Source: Sequoia sempervirens
Taxonomy: Eukaryota > Streptophyta > Pinopsida > Cupressales > Cupressaceae
Direction: 5' to 3'
NCBI GenBank assembly: GCA_007258455.2
Contig: VDFB02270651.1
Location: 492,040,711-492,104,710, forward strand
DNA: 64,000 bases
Translations under genes and position numbers: made by a program
In this document: piece after piece, positions 49,477 to 61,640 of the stretch
How the letters are laid out: each line of letters opens with the position of its first letter
How positions within the stretch are numbered: position 1 is the first letter of the stretch
Notes under the pieces: model-generated
Database searches by the model: none
What the model saw: only the letters and a program-made list of their open reading frames with translations
What the model was told of the DNA's origin: nothing

Positions 49477-49545
49477 AAGGGAAAAATTTCCCTTTATTTT
49501 AAAAGGGAAAAATTTCCCTTTATTTTAAAAGGTAAAAAGGGAGGG
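49477..49545 (+). repeat. Tandem 29-bp palindromic repeat
   Basis: Two units of AAAGGGAAAAATTTCCCTTT plus ATTTTA, followed by a partial third (AAAAGGTAAAAAGGG). The core GGGAAAAATTTCCC is near-perfectly self-complementary, so the DNA or RNA could form a hairpin. Confidence 0.75.
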
Positions 49546-49889
49546 AAAAGGCTATAAAAGGTAATTCTAAGAATTACCTCTCCTCATTTGGACAGCTATC
49601 AAGTGAGGAGGAGAGGGAGAAAAGGAGAGGGCGAGAGGGAAGGTACACGATGTCAAAGTACGATACCGACATCATCCACCAGGTGGACAAGAGACGATGA
49701 TTCTTTACCGAGTGTGCCATGCCATGCCATGCCAAGTTAGTTCAAAACCCAACTTTGTGATTTTGGTTAATTTTCTTAAAGTTTAAAAAAAAAATGAAAA
49801 CATGGGTTTTGTTGGGTCGGGCAGGATGAAAAATGGGTAGGAGGGAAAACAATTTTTTTTGGGGGGGTAATGTGTGGGTCTTGTGGATT

Positions 49890-50120
49890 GGCGGGGCCAC
49901 CTGTGCCCAGGCAGGTCTGCCCGTGGGCATGGGCGAGTCTGCCCGAGTGCGGGCGGGTTCGCCTGCAACTGGTTGGGTCTGCTCGCAACTGGGCGGAAGC
50001 CCGTCCGCGAGCTCGGGAAGGTCCGCCCATGCACCAGGGCAGGTCTGCCCATGGAGTCAGGTGGGTCTGCCTGAGTTGGGGAGGGACTCACCCTGGGACC
50101 AAGGTGGGTCCGCCCCAAGT
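49890..50120 (+). repeat. GC-rich minisatellite, about 21-bp unit
   Basis: Roughly ten degenerate units such as GCAGGTCTGCCCGTGGGCAT, GCGAGTCTGCCCGAGTGCGG, TTGGGTCTGCTCGCAACTGG, GTGGGTCTGCCTGAGTTGGG. It stands out sharply from the AT-rich surroundings. Overlapping ORFs on both strands here are by-products of the composition. Confidence 0.8.
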
Positions 50121-50213
50121 TAGGGCGAGGATCCGAGAGAACTGAAAAGAAAAAAGATAGAAAGGTAAGGGAAAAGGGAGGAGAGAGGTAGGACTCAGAA
50201 GGGAAATCCTAGG

Positions 50214-53200
50214 GTGGGAAGAAGTACGATAAAAAAAGGGGGAAAAACAGTGCCAGGGGAAACTGACATAGTGTTTATGTTATGGATGCAAAATGTTGAG
50301 AGCTTGTGGACGTGGGACAGATGGTCCAAGGTGATGAGGAGAGGTATGGCAGTGATGACGGGCATAGATCACCAGAGATTATCAGAAGCAAGACTATTCC
50401 ACATGCTATCATTCCTAACGATTAAGACCCACAGGGCCATGCTGATAGCCCTGATAGAGCATTAAGACTCAGCGACATCGACATTTCATCTACTGGCTAG
50501 GGAGATGATAGTTACTCTAGAGGATGTATGGCGGATTTTGAGGCTGTCGATAGTAGGGCTCGCAGTTAGCGAGTATTGGGTAGTGGGCGAGGCACTAGAC
50601 GAGTCGGTGCAGGTTGTATTTGGTGATGACAAGCTACTGATTCAACAACAGTAGCTGGACATGGATAGATGCTTGTCTTGCAGGGTACTGACATTTTCAT
50701 TGTATTTAGTAGGGTTGATTAGTGGGATATTTTAAATGCCAGATCGGAATGGGTGATTCCTACATCTCAGGTTTTTTGAGGTGATTCAGCACATCATTGA
50801 GGGCCGAGAGGGTCAGTTTGTGTGGGGGACTTGTATACTGGCGCAACTATACCGGGATATGCATGAGGTATGTTATCGAAAGGCGTTGAGTGTGACACAT
50901 GTCACATTGCTACAGGTCTGGGCTTGGGAGCACATCAGGGTGACCAAGTCAATCGTGTAGAGAGCATGAGAGCAGGATGACAAAGAGGTTGTAGCTTGGG
51001 GATGGGGGGTAGAGGCGGGAGCGATACTGCAGTATTGCGATGTCAGAGATGTGGATGTGTGGAGGAGATGACTAGATGATGTGTAGATGGAGATGATAGT
51101 ATGGTGTCCGTATATGCTGCGACACTTTAGGGGCTAGAGGGATGATGAGGAGGTGCACAGGGGTTACTTCTTTACCTGATGTTATATTATTTAGAGAGGT
51201 CCGCATGTAGTAGAGCTGCACAGATCCGATTGGGTGACATGATAGTTTGGAGTGAGGCAGGATATTCCCACGGGGCAGGTGATGTTCCGACGATTGACAC
51301 GAGAGCGGCCATGGGGGGGCTGAGCTAGATCTAGATGCAGTGTGGGAGGAGCTGGAGGTACTATAGTTTGTGTCGTACCTAGGCAGGAGGGAGGGGCTGA
51401 GAGATGTAGGGACGAAATATTGATATCATTAGTGGTTTAGGTGACATCCACCTCCACAAATTGCCCCAGTAATGTCGATTAAGGGAGCACTATGGTTCAT
51501 ATCAGAGGATGAGAACCGGCTGAGGGCAGAGGGACTGGTACCCCAAGGATGACAGAGAGGAGGCTAGGAGAGAGGAGGACAACAGGGGGAGGGATAGGAG
51601 GCGGTTGGAGCAGCTGAGGATCCAGTGAGGGTAGGCAGGAGGAGGAGATGACGATGCAAAGCTTGAGGAGGAGATGGAGCAGAGGAGGGAGAGGATGAGG
51701 CCAGGGTTGTGACACAATAGGATAGGGGGCTGAAGGTCTAGAGAGAGGAGCCAGGAGGCACGTGCATCCCCAAGAGGTCAATAGGAAGAGAGAGAGGAGG
51801 GGACCGAGGTCAGTGGAGTGCGGGAGAGATAGGAGGCAGATGTGGCTACAAGAGGGTAGCAGCGACAGAGACAAGAGGAGGGAAAGGCCAGTGGAGAGTA
51901 GGAGAGGATGACAGGGAGAGGGGGAACCCCATGGTGATTGATGTGGATGAGATGGAGGCATTAGCAGAGAGTGAGGGGTATAAGTCGCGGGAGATGGACA
52001 TTGACTCTAATATGTATGACATCTGACCACTGTCGATCACACCACTTAGAGGAGAGGATCCTACTGTGGTATTGAGAGAGACTCTGGAGAGACTACACCT
52101 CAGTGAGCAGTGATTATGGAAGATAGAGGCAAAGCGGGTCAGATTAGAGGTAGAGCTAAGTGGGCTACAGGAATGATTCATCCAGGGTGAGAGAGGTTAC
52201 TCAGAATTGGCCACTCTGGTGTTAGATTTGGAGAGGAGATTGTTGAGAGAGAGGGATGAGGTGGTTGACCTGTGGGCAGAGGTAGAGAGGTTGTGAGAAG
52301 AGGTGGCCAAGGAGCATGAGGAGGGAGATGTAGTGAGATGGGAGAGAGACTGTTTGGTGGAAAATGCAAAAATACGACATACTATTGGAGGAGGGATAGG
52401 GTAGGAGCCGCTAGAGATTGGGTTAGGGATGATATGAGATATAGAGGATCTGCAGGGACAGCTAGAGTGGTTATGGAGAGAGAGAGCAGATTTGCACTGG
52501 GAGTGGGTTGAGCTCAAAGATAGAGTGAACTATTTAGAGTAGACAGTTGGGGATATGGGATTGATGTAGCAAAGAGAGGAGATGAGGAGAGAGATACACA
52601 TGTTGCAGATAGAGAGAGACATGACACAGACATAGGTGCAGGTCATAGAGGTAGAGAGGGATGTGGTATAGGCACGTGCTCAAGTGTTACAGAGTGAGAG
52701 GCAGGTGGAAGAGGTAGAGGTTTAGTCTCTTCGGATGGAGAGGGATGCAGCGGTGTCACACATGTCAGGTCTTTGGGGAGAGCGAGATGCTACCGAGTTG
52801 AGACTTCAGGCACTTCAGAGGGATAGGGATGTGGTGGAGGCTCGAGCACAGGCTGTGCATAGGGAGAGAGATGTCGCAGAGGTACGAATGAAGAAATTGA
52901 AGAGTGAGTGGGACACAACACAGACTCAGTGGCAGGCAGTGTATGGTGAGGGGGGTGAGCTGAGGCAGAGGTGCAAGGGTTACATGTAGAGTTACAGGCT
53001 GCAAAGGTTGAGAGAGATAGGGTTAAAAAGTAGGTACAATAGCTAACAGTAGCAAAGGAGACCTGGGTATAGGAGTAGAGAGCTATTAGCGGAGATCGAG
53101 ACAGGTATAGACTTGAGCAGAATGTCGCTAGGCATCAGGCTGCACAACAGCATGATTATATGCAGGAGGCGAGTTACTGGAAGTGTGTGTATGAGCATGC

Positions 53201-53460
53201 CTTTCTAGATCCGGTGAAATGCACAACGTGTTACATTAGACAGGTACCTCAGATGCCAACACCGTCCTAGTCATTAGGGACACATACCAGAGGGTATAGT
53301 GACTATCGGCAGACTCCTTCTCCTTACGGTGGTTACCAGGGGATTCCCACCCATGAGTATCAGGGGACTCCTATGCACAGAGGGCCAGTGCCTGACTCTC
53401 TATAGAGATCTGACACGGGCAGCTCATAGTAGAGTAGTCAGAGAGAAAATGACAGGACAC
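50214..53460 (+). pseudogene. Plant mobile domain plus long coiled-coil ORF, antisense within Tat-2 (copy B)
   Basis: PMD part at about 50,270-51,310: LSFLTIKTHRAMLIALIEH, then STFHLLAREMIVTLEDVWRI (family consensus resembles FHLP-GEMTITLQDV), LYRDMHEVCYRKALSVTHVT, LLQVWAWEHIRVTK, and FGVRQDIPTG. Then about 1 kb of heptad-like, Glu/Arg-rich sequence (52,000-53,000; for example RDRDVVEARAQAVHRERDVA). The C-terminal block (about 53,150-53,440) reads EASYWKCVYEHAFLDPVKCT, a CxxC, and a Tyr/Gly/Pro-rich tail. Many stops are TAG or TGA in place of likely CAG or CGA. No catalytic function is known for PMD. Confidence 0.6.
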
Positions 53461-53639
53461 CAATTTTTTGACAAACACATAATGGAGGTTTAGTACTTAT
53501 CGGCAGAGATCAGAGGTGCTCTACATCTCTAGATTTTGTACCTTATTTGATGATATATGATGGATATGTGGTAGATTATGCTTGAAGCTTTGTGACAAGA
53601 TGTACATTGTATTATTTTGATTATGATATGGGACAACCC

Positions 53640-54075
53640 TTATTGACAGTATGCATTATGTTTTTTGTGATGGATGATTCAGTTGATGTATGCATATGTA
53701 TATGATATTTCATACTTATGTGGATGGATGATCTAATTTATTTATGCACATGTATATGATATTGCATGCTTATGTGGATGCATGATTTGATTTATTTATG
53801 CACATGTTTATGAGAATGGATGATTTGGTTTATGTATACGCATGTTTATGATACTTCGGTGTTATGTGGATGGATGATTATGCATATATTTATGCACATG
53901 TGTATGATACTGCATGCTTATGTGGATGAATGATTTGATTTATTTATGCACATGTTTATGAGAATGGATGTTTTGGTTTATAAATGCGCATGTTTATGAG
54001 AATGGATGATTTGGTTTATGTATGCGCATTTTTATGATACTTCATTGTTATGTGGATGGATGATTATGCATATAT
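53640..54075 (+). repeat. Minisatellite of TTATGTGGATGGATGATT-type units
   Basis: Eight to ten units, mostly 38 or 52-56 bp, built from TTATGTGGATGGATGATTTG and TTTATGCACATGTTTATGA. Two unit lengths alternate, which suggests a higher-order repeat. It lies just downstream of the antisense ORF. Confidence 0.8.
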
Positions 54076-55773
54076 TAATGTTGATAATGCAGGATGATAT
54101 TAATATTTGGTATGAAATGTAATTAGAATGTAGCTAACAATATGTTTTGGCCGGTGATAATGTATGTATTATGTAAATGTTAATATGGACGTGTATGGGT
54201 TAAATGAAACTATGATGCTTAATATAATCAGCTTTTGAACTATGAAATATATTGAACCTATAATGTAACATGAAATATGAATGAAAGATGAGTTCCTATA
54301 ATGCAAACCTAAGTGTCAATAAGGACTTGCATGGGAGTGTGGATAGGCAATAGGTGTACTATGGGTGTGATACTGCACCTGTCAAAAAACCATTGGTATC
54401 CTGAGAGGAAGACCAAAAGGGAAAATAGTCAAGACTTTGCACAACCTAAATCACAAGTCCTAGGTCATGAAGAAGGCTGAATGAAGAGTGAATGTAGTGA
54501 AATGAAATGCAGTTAAGAACACAATTTTCCATCTTCAGAGCATTGATTTTTGCTATAGCATAAGATACAAAATACCTTGATATGTAAGACCAAGGTGAGT
54601 TGGCATCCAATGCATGAAACAAACACAACAAATAAAAAGGCTATCCTGACACCCCAAGGTCACGATGACCTTGGTCGGGCCAGGTATTGGGATAACCAAA
54701 AACACACAAGGATACCCTAGTGTAACACAAGACCTCAGGGATCTTGGTGGGTACTACGTGGGACAACCGAGAAGACAACAACAAAGAAAATATCAAGATA
54801 TGCCCCTATGTTGACAAGTCAAAGCACACCATGATATGATGGATCAAGGTGACCATGACAAGTGTTGATAGGGAGCTCAAATGATAAATAGATTCCAAAA
54901 GATTCAAAAGATTGCAATCAATTTCAAACATCCTTTGCCATAGGATCAAGGGGATGGATGGGATTGAAGTGGTCTGCTAGGAAGGATGCATCCTGTTGAG
55001 ACTATTGATGGATACTACACTAGAATGACCCAGTTGACACAAGATGTTTTTCATTAACCAACTCTCTTGACACTAGAGGATTTTGTTTGTGAAGAACGAG
55101 TTAGACAAGGACATAGAATGACACACCCTACAGACCTAGGGGCTCGGGGGCCGATAATAGATTAGCCTTGCCTACGTGAAAGCGTAGAGCCCTCGTAGTT
55201 CATGAAAAGACCATGGATAAGGCAGAAAGAGGAAAATGAAGGAAAATGATGGACGCCAACACGGGATGGTCAGAATACCCTGGGGGTAGATCAAATGATC
55301 AAACTTGCCTACGTGACAACGCAGGGGCAATGTAGTTCTACTAAAGACGCGACAGGATGAAATCTAGATTGAGACCGACATGATGGGGGGAATATGAAGA
55401 CACAAATCGACTGACGATCAGAAAAACAACATAATCTCAGAGTGGGATACTGAAAATCTTAGGATGAGGGATATCCTAGATGGATCATCTAATGCTCAAT
55501 CAAAATATACCAAGTGGCTAAGGATGGGATGGGTGAGGATGATAGTGCGGATGAAAGCATAAAATAACTAGAATGCTAGGTAGATAATGATTAAGCCCTC
55601 TATGGATGATGCCTGTTACCAGGTTTTCACCACTTGTACTTATCCAAGGCACCACCAAAAGGTGGTTTTCACCATAGGACAAATTTATTTCTCTTTACTA
55701 TTTTTGGATCTTTTTGATTTTTTTGATTTTTTGATTTTTTGATTTTTTGATTAGGTGGGGTTACTAAGCGGAC
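54076..55773. other. Noncoding 3' region of Tat-2
   Basis: No gene recognised. A T-rich tract (TTTTTTGATTTTTTGA repeats, 55,690-55,755) and, on the minus strand, GTGGTGAAAACCTGGTAACA near 55,630 match the A-rich tract and GTGGTGAAAAC motif after integrase in Tat-1. Confidence 0.5.
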
Positions 55774-57240
55774 TTAGGTGTAGAACCTCTTTAGATGCAT
55801 GATATTGATGGGTTCTTTGATGGGATCTCCTTCAAGAGTAGCCAGTCTGTATGCCCCAAATCCATATTTAGCGGCTATGATATAAGGCCCTAACCAGTTT
55901 GCTTCAAATTTTCCTTTCTTGTCTTGGTCCTGCTGGGTACGTTGATTCTCTTTAAGGACAAGATCACCAACCTGTAATTGTCGAGGATGAACCTTCTTAT
56001 TGTAGTTGTGCTTGAGGTGATTTTGGTATGTTTGCAGATGATCATAGGCTTTGATTCTTCTTCCATCAAGTAACTCTACTTGTGCAAGCCATGCATCACG
56101 AGCATCCTCCTCGCTAATAAGGTTCTTCAGAGAAATCCTTAGTGATGGGAGCTCAACTTCAATTGGAAAGATGGCTTTGACACCATACACTAAAGAATAG
56201 GGGGTGGCACCTATAGGGGTATAGATGGATGTGTGATATGCCCAAAGGGTAGGATGAATATGGAGGTGCCAATCTCATCCAGTGTTATTGACAACCTTTT
56301 TGAGGATGCGGATAAGGGTCTTGTTGGTTGCTTCTGCCTGACCATTACCCTGGGGTTAATAAGGCATTGACTAATGATGCTGGATATGAAAGGTGTCGCA
56401 AAGGTGTTTCATGGATTGGTTTTTGAAAGGTTTTCCATTATCGAAGAGGATGGTGAATGGGATACCATATTTGCAGAGAATATGGTAAAGGATGAAATTT
56501 GAGATATGAGTATTGGTGATCTGTGAGAGTGACATTGCTTCCACCCACTTAGTGAAGTACTCAATGGAAATAATTATGAATGTATGGTCATCAAAAGATG
56601 GTGGGTAAATCTTGCCAATCAAGTCGAAACCCCATTGAGAGAAGGGCCACGGTGCTAGGAGGGGCTGAAGATCTTATGCTAGAGCATGAATCAAATCTGC
56701 ATGTTGTTGGTAGGGAAGGCATTTCTTCACAAATTCACAAGCATCATGCTCTAATGTAGGCCAATAATATCCAGCTCAGAGGATCCTTTTGGCTAGGGCC
56801 ATACCATTTAAATGAGCTCCACAAACACCACTATGTACCTTCGTTAGTGTTGTGCAGGCTTTGGTCTCATTTAGACACCTAAGGAGGATCCCATCATACC
56901 TGTGATGATAAAGTGTATCACCAATGATAATGTATAGAGTTGAACATTTAATAAAGGTTTTTTGTTGGTTTCGTGTGAGGTCTGGGGGTAGAATATTATC
57001 ACGGAGATAGGTATATATGTCTTGGTACCAGGGGGAGCGAGACCCACTATATCGCACACCATGTCAGTCTCAGGAATATCATATGCTAGGATTAAAATTT
57101 GTTCCACAAGGAACTCACATTCTATCCGATCTTTAGGCATGTCAATCAGGGAGCCAATAGCAACCATTGCATCAGCTGTTTTGTTCTATACCCTAGGAAT
57201 TTTGTCAAATTTTATGAAGGTGAAATATTTCTTGAAATAA
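55774..57240 (-). pseudogene. Integrase of Tat-2
   Basis: Zinc-binding region: KVHSGVCGAHLNGMALAKRI and CEFVKKCLPYQQHAD (about 56,700-56,860). Catalytic core: WGFDLIGKIYPPSFDDH, LFDNGKPFKNQSMKHLCDTF, then NGQAEA near 56,330. C-terminal: YGVKAIFPIEVELPSLRISL and LQVGDLVLKENQRTQQDQDK, ending KRFYT at 55,774. Stops at about 56,775 and 56,680 interrupt it. Confidence 0.85.
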
Positions 57241-57289
57241 TCCACCATGCGTTTATAGGGAAATAACTTATCGTCTTTTGTTAGGAATT

Positions 57290-58361
57290 CTTCATTAACT
57301 TGCTTGATGACTAACAATGAATCACCAAAGACTTTCAAGTGAGTTATGTGCCACTATTTTGCAATTCAGAGGCCGGTGAGGAGGGCTTCGTACTTTGCCC
57401 TATTGTTGGTACATGGGAATGCTATCCTGAATGATTTTGGAATGTAGTCACCTTGAGGGGTAAATAATAGAATTCCAGTGCCTGATCCATTATGAGTATA
57501 TGAGCCATCAAAATATAGTGTCTGAGTTGGTGCTTCTGTAACTGTGTAAACTTCTTCATTTGGAAATTCAGTGACTAGAGGGTAAGCATCTACTAGTGGC
57601 GCCTCAACCAACTGATAAGCTATGACTTGTCCCTTTATGGATTTTTGCTCCACATACTCTATGTAAAATTCACTTAGGAGCATGAACCACTTGGCCATGC
57701 GGCCAAATAGAGTGGTTCTGGATAACAGATACTTTAGTTGATCAATTTTTTCTATTAACTTGAACGGATGGCTGAGCATGTAATGTCGGAGTTTCTATGT
57801 GCTGAAGGCTACTATGAGGCATGCTTTTTCCATGGGAGTGTAGTTTAATTCATAGCCGACCAGTGTCCAACTGATGTAGTATATTACTCTCTCTTTTGAT
57901 GATTCATCATGTTGTGCCAACAATGCCCCCAACGCGACTGAAGTGGAAGAGATATAAAGCAGGAGGGGTTTCCCTGGAATAGGTGGCATCAAGATCAGTG
58001 GATGAGCTAAGTATTCCTTGATCTTATTGAAACTTGTCTGACACTGTTGGTTCCATTGGAAGGTGGAGTCTTTCTTCAGAAGATGGGTGAATGGCTGGCA
58101 CTTATTTGCAAGTTAGCCTATGAATTGATGGATGGATTGCATCTTCCCTTGAAGAATTCTTAATTACTTTAGATTGCACAGGGGTGGAATGTCTAGAATA
58201 GCTTTCACCTTGGTGGGATCAACCTCAATACCCCTTCGAGAGACTATGAAACCCAACAATTTTCTTGACGTAACGCCGAAGAAACACTTTTTTGGATTTA
58301 GTCGTAACTTGTAATGTTCCAATCGTTCAAAGATATTTTTTAAGATGGTAGGATGTTCCAC
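57290..58361 (-). pseudogene. RNase H and second RNase H of Tat-2
   Basis: The first RNase H region at 57,790-58,000 reads KPLLLYISSTSVALGALLAQ and MEKACLIVAFST. The second, at 57,366-57,540, reads TLYFDGSYTHNGSGTGILLF and NNRAKYEALLTGL. The frame is broken at about 57,795 and 58,160. This pairing is the Tat signature. Confidence 0.8.
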
Positions 58362-59132
58362 TCAGGTTCTAGATTTCCCTAACAAGTCATTGACATAATC
58401 CTCCATGATGATATGGATGAGGTCATGGAAGATGACCATCATTTCCCTCTGATATGTCGCCCCTGCATTTTTGAGACCAAAGGGCATAACATTGTAACAG
58501 AAAGTACCCCAAGGTGTTGTAAAAGTTGTCTTGTGTTGGTCCTCAGGTGCAATTCGGATCTGATTATAACCAGAGAAACCATCCATAAGGGATAACATCT
58601 CATGTCCTACAGTGAGGTTGACTAACATGTCAATATTGGGCAGCGGGAAGTCATCTTTTGGACAGACTTTGTTAAGGTCTCAAAAGTCTATACAAATCCA
58701 AATGTCTCTGTTTGGTTTGGCAACATGCATTATGTTGGAGATCCACTTAGAGTAGTCAATGGGTTTGATAAAACCGACATCTAATAGTTTCTCCAATTCC
58801 TTCTTGACTAATAATGCTACCTGTGGATGCATCTTGCGAAGCTTTTGTTTGACATGCTTAGTATCTGGGTGGACATCCAGATGATGAACTACTAAAGTAG
58901 GATCTAAGCCTGGCATGTCTGAGTATGACCAGGCAGAGTAAATGATACCATCTTGGAGTAGCTGAACAATAATTGAATATTCTTGCTGTGATAAAGATTT
59001 GGCCACATAAGTGATCTTAGGGTTTTCTGCAATACCCAGATTAACTTCTTGATTTTCTTCAATTAGGATGGATGACCTTGTGGATAATTGAGTTCCCACA
59101 AGGGGAAGATGAACGTCTCCATCCTCCAGCAC
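58160..59132 (-). pseudogene. Reverse transcriptase of Tat-2
   Basis: KQKLRKMHPQVALLVKKELE, FIKPIDYSKWISNIMHVAKP, ICIDF then TGA (58,680-58,682 complement), DLNKVCPKDDFPLPNIDMLV, MPFGLKNAGATYQREM. The catalytic box reads EDYVNDLLGKS, so the first Asp is Asn (58,389-58,391 complement). The same codon after ICIDF is a stop in Tat-1. Confidence 0.85.
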
Positions 59133-60500
59133 CTCTTCAAGGTTTTTGCTATCAGATGCTTCCTTTATTTTTCTTTTTCAAGGTTAGGAAGTCCCTTGGG
59201 GAGGTTTTCACTAGATGACCGCCTTTTATTTTTCTTGTTCTTATTTTTGCGATTGGAGTGTTCATCCTCCCCCAATCCCATGAAGTTGACATATGTATCC
59301 ACAAAGATATTGAAAGGTGTGCTATCACGTAGGTCCCAATCAATAAGCTCAGGATGACAAAGGGAGAGGCTAATGGTACAGACAAATAGACATTCAAACA
59401 TGGATGACAGGTCTGTGTGATCAACATCATTGTATGCATGTATGATGGATTTCTCCTTGGGTATGTCTTCCAATGAGCCATCGTCCACAACAACACTATT
59501 GGGAGTATTAGACGATGTTGCAGGGCCTTTCTACTTTCTATCGTATCTGATGCCTATATTGTGTGGTATCTTCGACATATCAATAGGTTACAACCGCCCC
59601 TGTTCTTCTTTACTTAGGCCCTTGCCTTGATAGTTATGCTTCTCTGAAAACTTAGCCAACCAAGGATATACTTCTTGAAAGTATTCTTTTAAAGGAGGAT
59701 CTAGTTGGGGTTCTTCTCGGTATACCCATTGACTGATATCCTCTTCTGGTGCATCTATCTTGATACTAGGGGACCTGAAAGTGGTAGTAGGGATGTTTTT
59801 TGCACTAAAGGTGATAGTCTTGTCTTCCTTTGGAGTAGCATGTGAAGGTTGACCGTACTCATGTGGTGACGGTGGCATGGTTGCTACATTAAGAGCAATA
59901 TGCATTTCGTATTCACCACACCCCTTGTCAATGATTTGAACTTTTGTGATTGTAGGATTGGTGGTGGAAGATGGAGTGGATGTCATGGTGGAGGGTGGAT
60001 TAGTGGATGATGACTAAGATGCCCCTATTTCATCAGTAGGACAATAATGTAAATGGGGAAAAAACACTTCTAAAGTGCAGCAGTATTCAAATGGTTGGGG
60101 GTCAGCATAAATGGTGATCTGTTGTCCATTAACCAGGAATTTTAGGCACTGATGGTACGTGGAGGGGATGGCTTGCATAACATGGAGCCATGGGTGGCCA
60201 AAGAGGAGATTATATGGTAAGTCCAGATCAAGGACATGACAAGTAGTGTACTAAACTACAGGTCCAACTTGGAAAGGAAGACTGATGATTCCCTGTGAAT
60301 TTCTTTTTGCATTATCATAAACCTTGATCGTGATGATTTGATTACTTAAATCTGCTTGAGTATACCCCGCCTATTTTATAAATTTTAGAGTACATAGATT
60401 GAGGGAAGAGCCATTATCTACCAAGACCCTTTTTTATTTTATGATAGGAAACCAGGACTTCGATATGCAAGGGACGGTTGTGATTTACATCAATATTTGG
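59133..60500 (-). pseudogene. Protease and G-patch-like linker of Tat-2
   Basis: Protease motif LVDNGSSLNLCTLKFI at about 60,370-60,420. Downstream LLFGHPWLHVMQAIPSTYHQ near 60,190 is conserved after the protease. The linker at 59,588-59,986 ends HNYQGKGLSKEEQGRL, matching a G-patch. Then comes CHPELIDWDLRDSTPFNIFV near 59,330. Confidence 0.7.
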
Positions 60501-60821
60501 CATGTCATTTTGGTTGAAGTGAAGTTGGTAAGATAAAGCCAGGTGTCCTACCAAACCTTGGAATCATGCGGGATCGATGTCATTAGGTACATGGGTTTCC
60601 TATAAGGCTTTGTTGAGGATTTCTTAATGTATAGGAGAAGACTTAAGTAGATCCAAGATTGAGATCTGAGCAGGGGTATCCACAATGTTGTACTTAGAGT
60701 TTACAAGACTTGGTTGGGTGGGTGTGGAGGCTGCAGGGATAGTGATGCAGGCTCATCGGGTAGTAACAACACATTGGGGATCTTTGACTTTGACATGTAT
60801 CATAGATACATAGGGTTCTAC

Positions 60822-61640
60822 CTACTCAATGTAATGGAAAATACCATCGTAATTGAGGGGTACATTCTTATAGCTTATGTTATTTGTGTTGTCTTGGGGA
60901 TTGTTGTTGGAGGTGCTCGCACCTTGATTATGGTTGGGAAAGGTGTTTTGATATATTTGTAATTGAGCATTGGATGACGAAGCTTGACTGGTGTCAACTT
61001 TTATTTCTCCTCGATTGATGAGATATTGGACATAGTTTTTGAGACCTTGACATTTATTCAAAGTGTGTCCTTTTATTTTATGGAATTCACAATATTCATT
61101 TTCCCTAAACCAGGCTAGTTTAGGTTTGGATTCATCGAGTGGTTTGGTGACAGGATATGTGATTAGATAGCTAAACTGTAACAACTTATTGAATATGATA
61201 CTCAATGGTTTTCCGAACTGAGTATACTGGCATTTTCCATTTCCCTCATTGTTCAGGTTTGAATATTGAGGAGGACGGGGTGCCCCTTGTGGCATGGATA
61301 TGGCATTAGGTATGGATGGTTGTTGTCTCTGGGATGTATTAGCCACTTGGACATGTTTAGTATCACTGACACCGTCATTCACTACATTTTTGTTCTTTTT
61401 CCAAAAATGTGGCTTATCCCCAAATGACCTTTCTTTATCATGGTTATGTATCTTGATGTGCCTATTGGCAATGAGGGTGTGTTCGAGGATGGGTCATTTT
61501 TCCACTATTTAAGTGAAAGTGGTTACATAGTACAACCTGAAATTATGAGCCATGTCAGGATGAGAATTTTCCACAAAGAGGGTGACCATGTCTTTCTCTT
61601 TGAGAGGGGTTTTCATTCGGCTTGCTAGTACATGTTGTTG
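60822..61640 (-). pseudogene. C-terminal part of gag of Tat-2
   Basis: MKTPLKEKDMVTLFVENSHP and RLYYVTTFT at 61,500-61,620 are the end of the capsid-like domain. KPHFWKKNKN follows, and near 61,080 NEYCEFHKIKGHTLNKCQGL is an intact CxxH-x4-H-x4-C knuckle. The N-terminal part is missing beyond about 61,700. Confidence 0.75.

Larger units (their letters stand above)
49067..50213. other. Spacer between the Tat-2 LTR and the antisense PMD ORF
   Basis: Contains a short tandem palindrome and a GC-rich minisatellite (separate entries). The open frame at 49,180-49,437 is Lys/Gly-rich and unrecognised. If the antisense ORF is transcribed, its promoter and leader would be here. Confidence 0.45.

Noticed and set aside
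49783..50145. Arg/Pro/Gly-rich proteins on both strands
   Set aside because: All frames stay open because the GC-rich minisatellite lacks stop codons; composition alone explains them.
51497..52517. Ser/Leu/Pro-rich minus-strand ORFs
   Set aside because: They are shadows of the purine-rich coiled-coil region on the plus strand.
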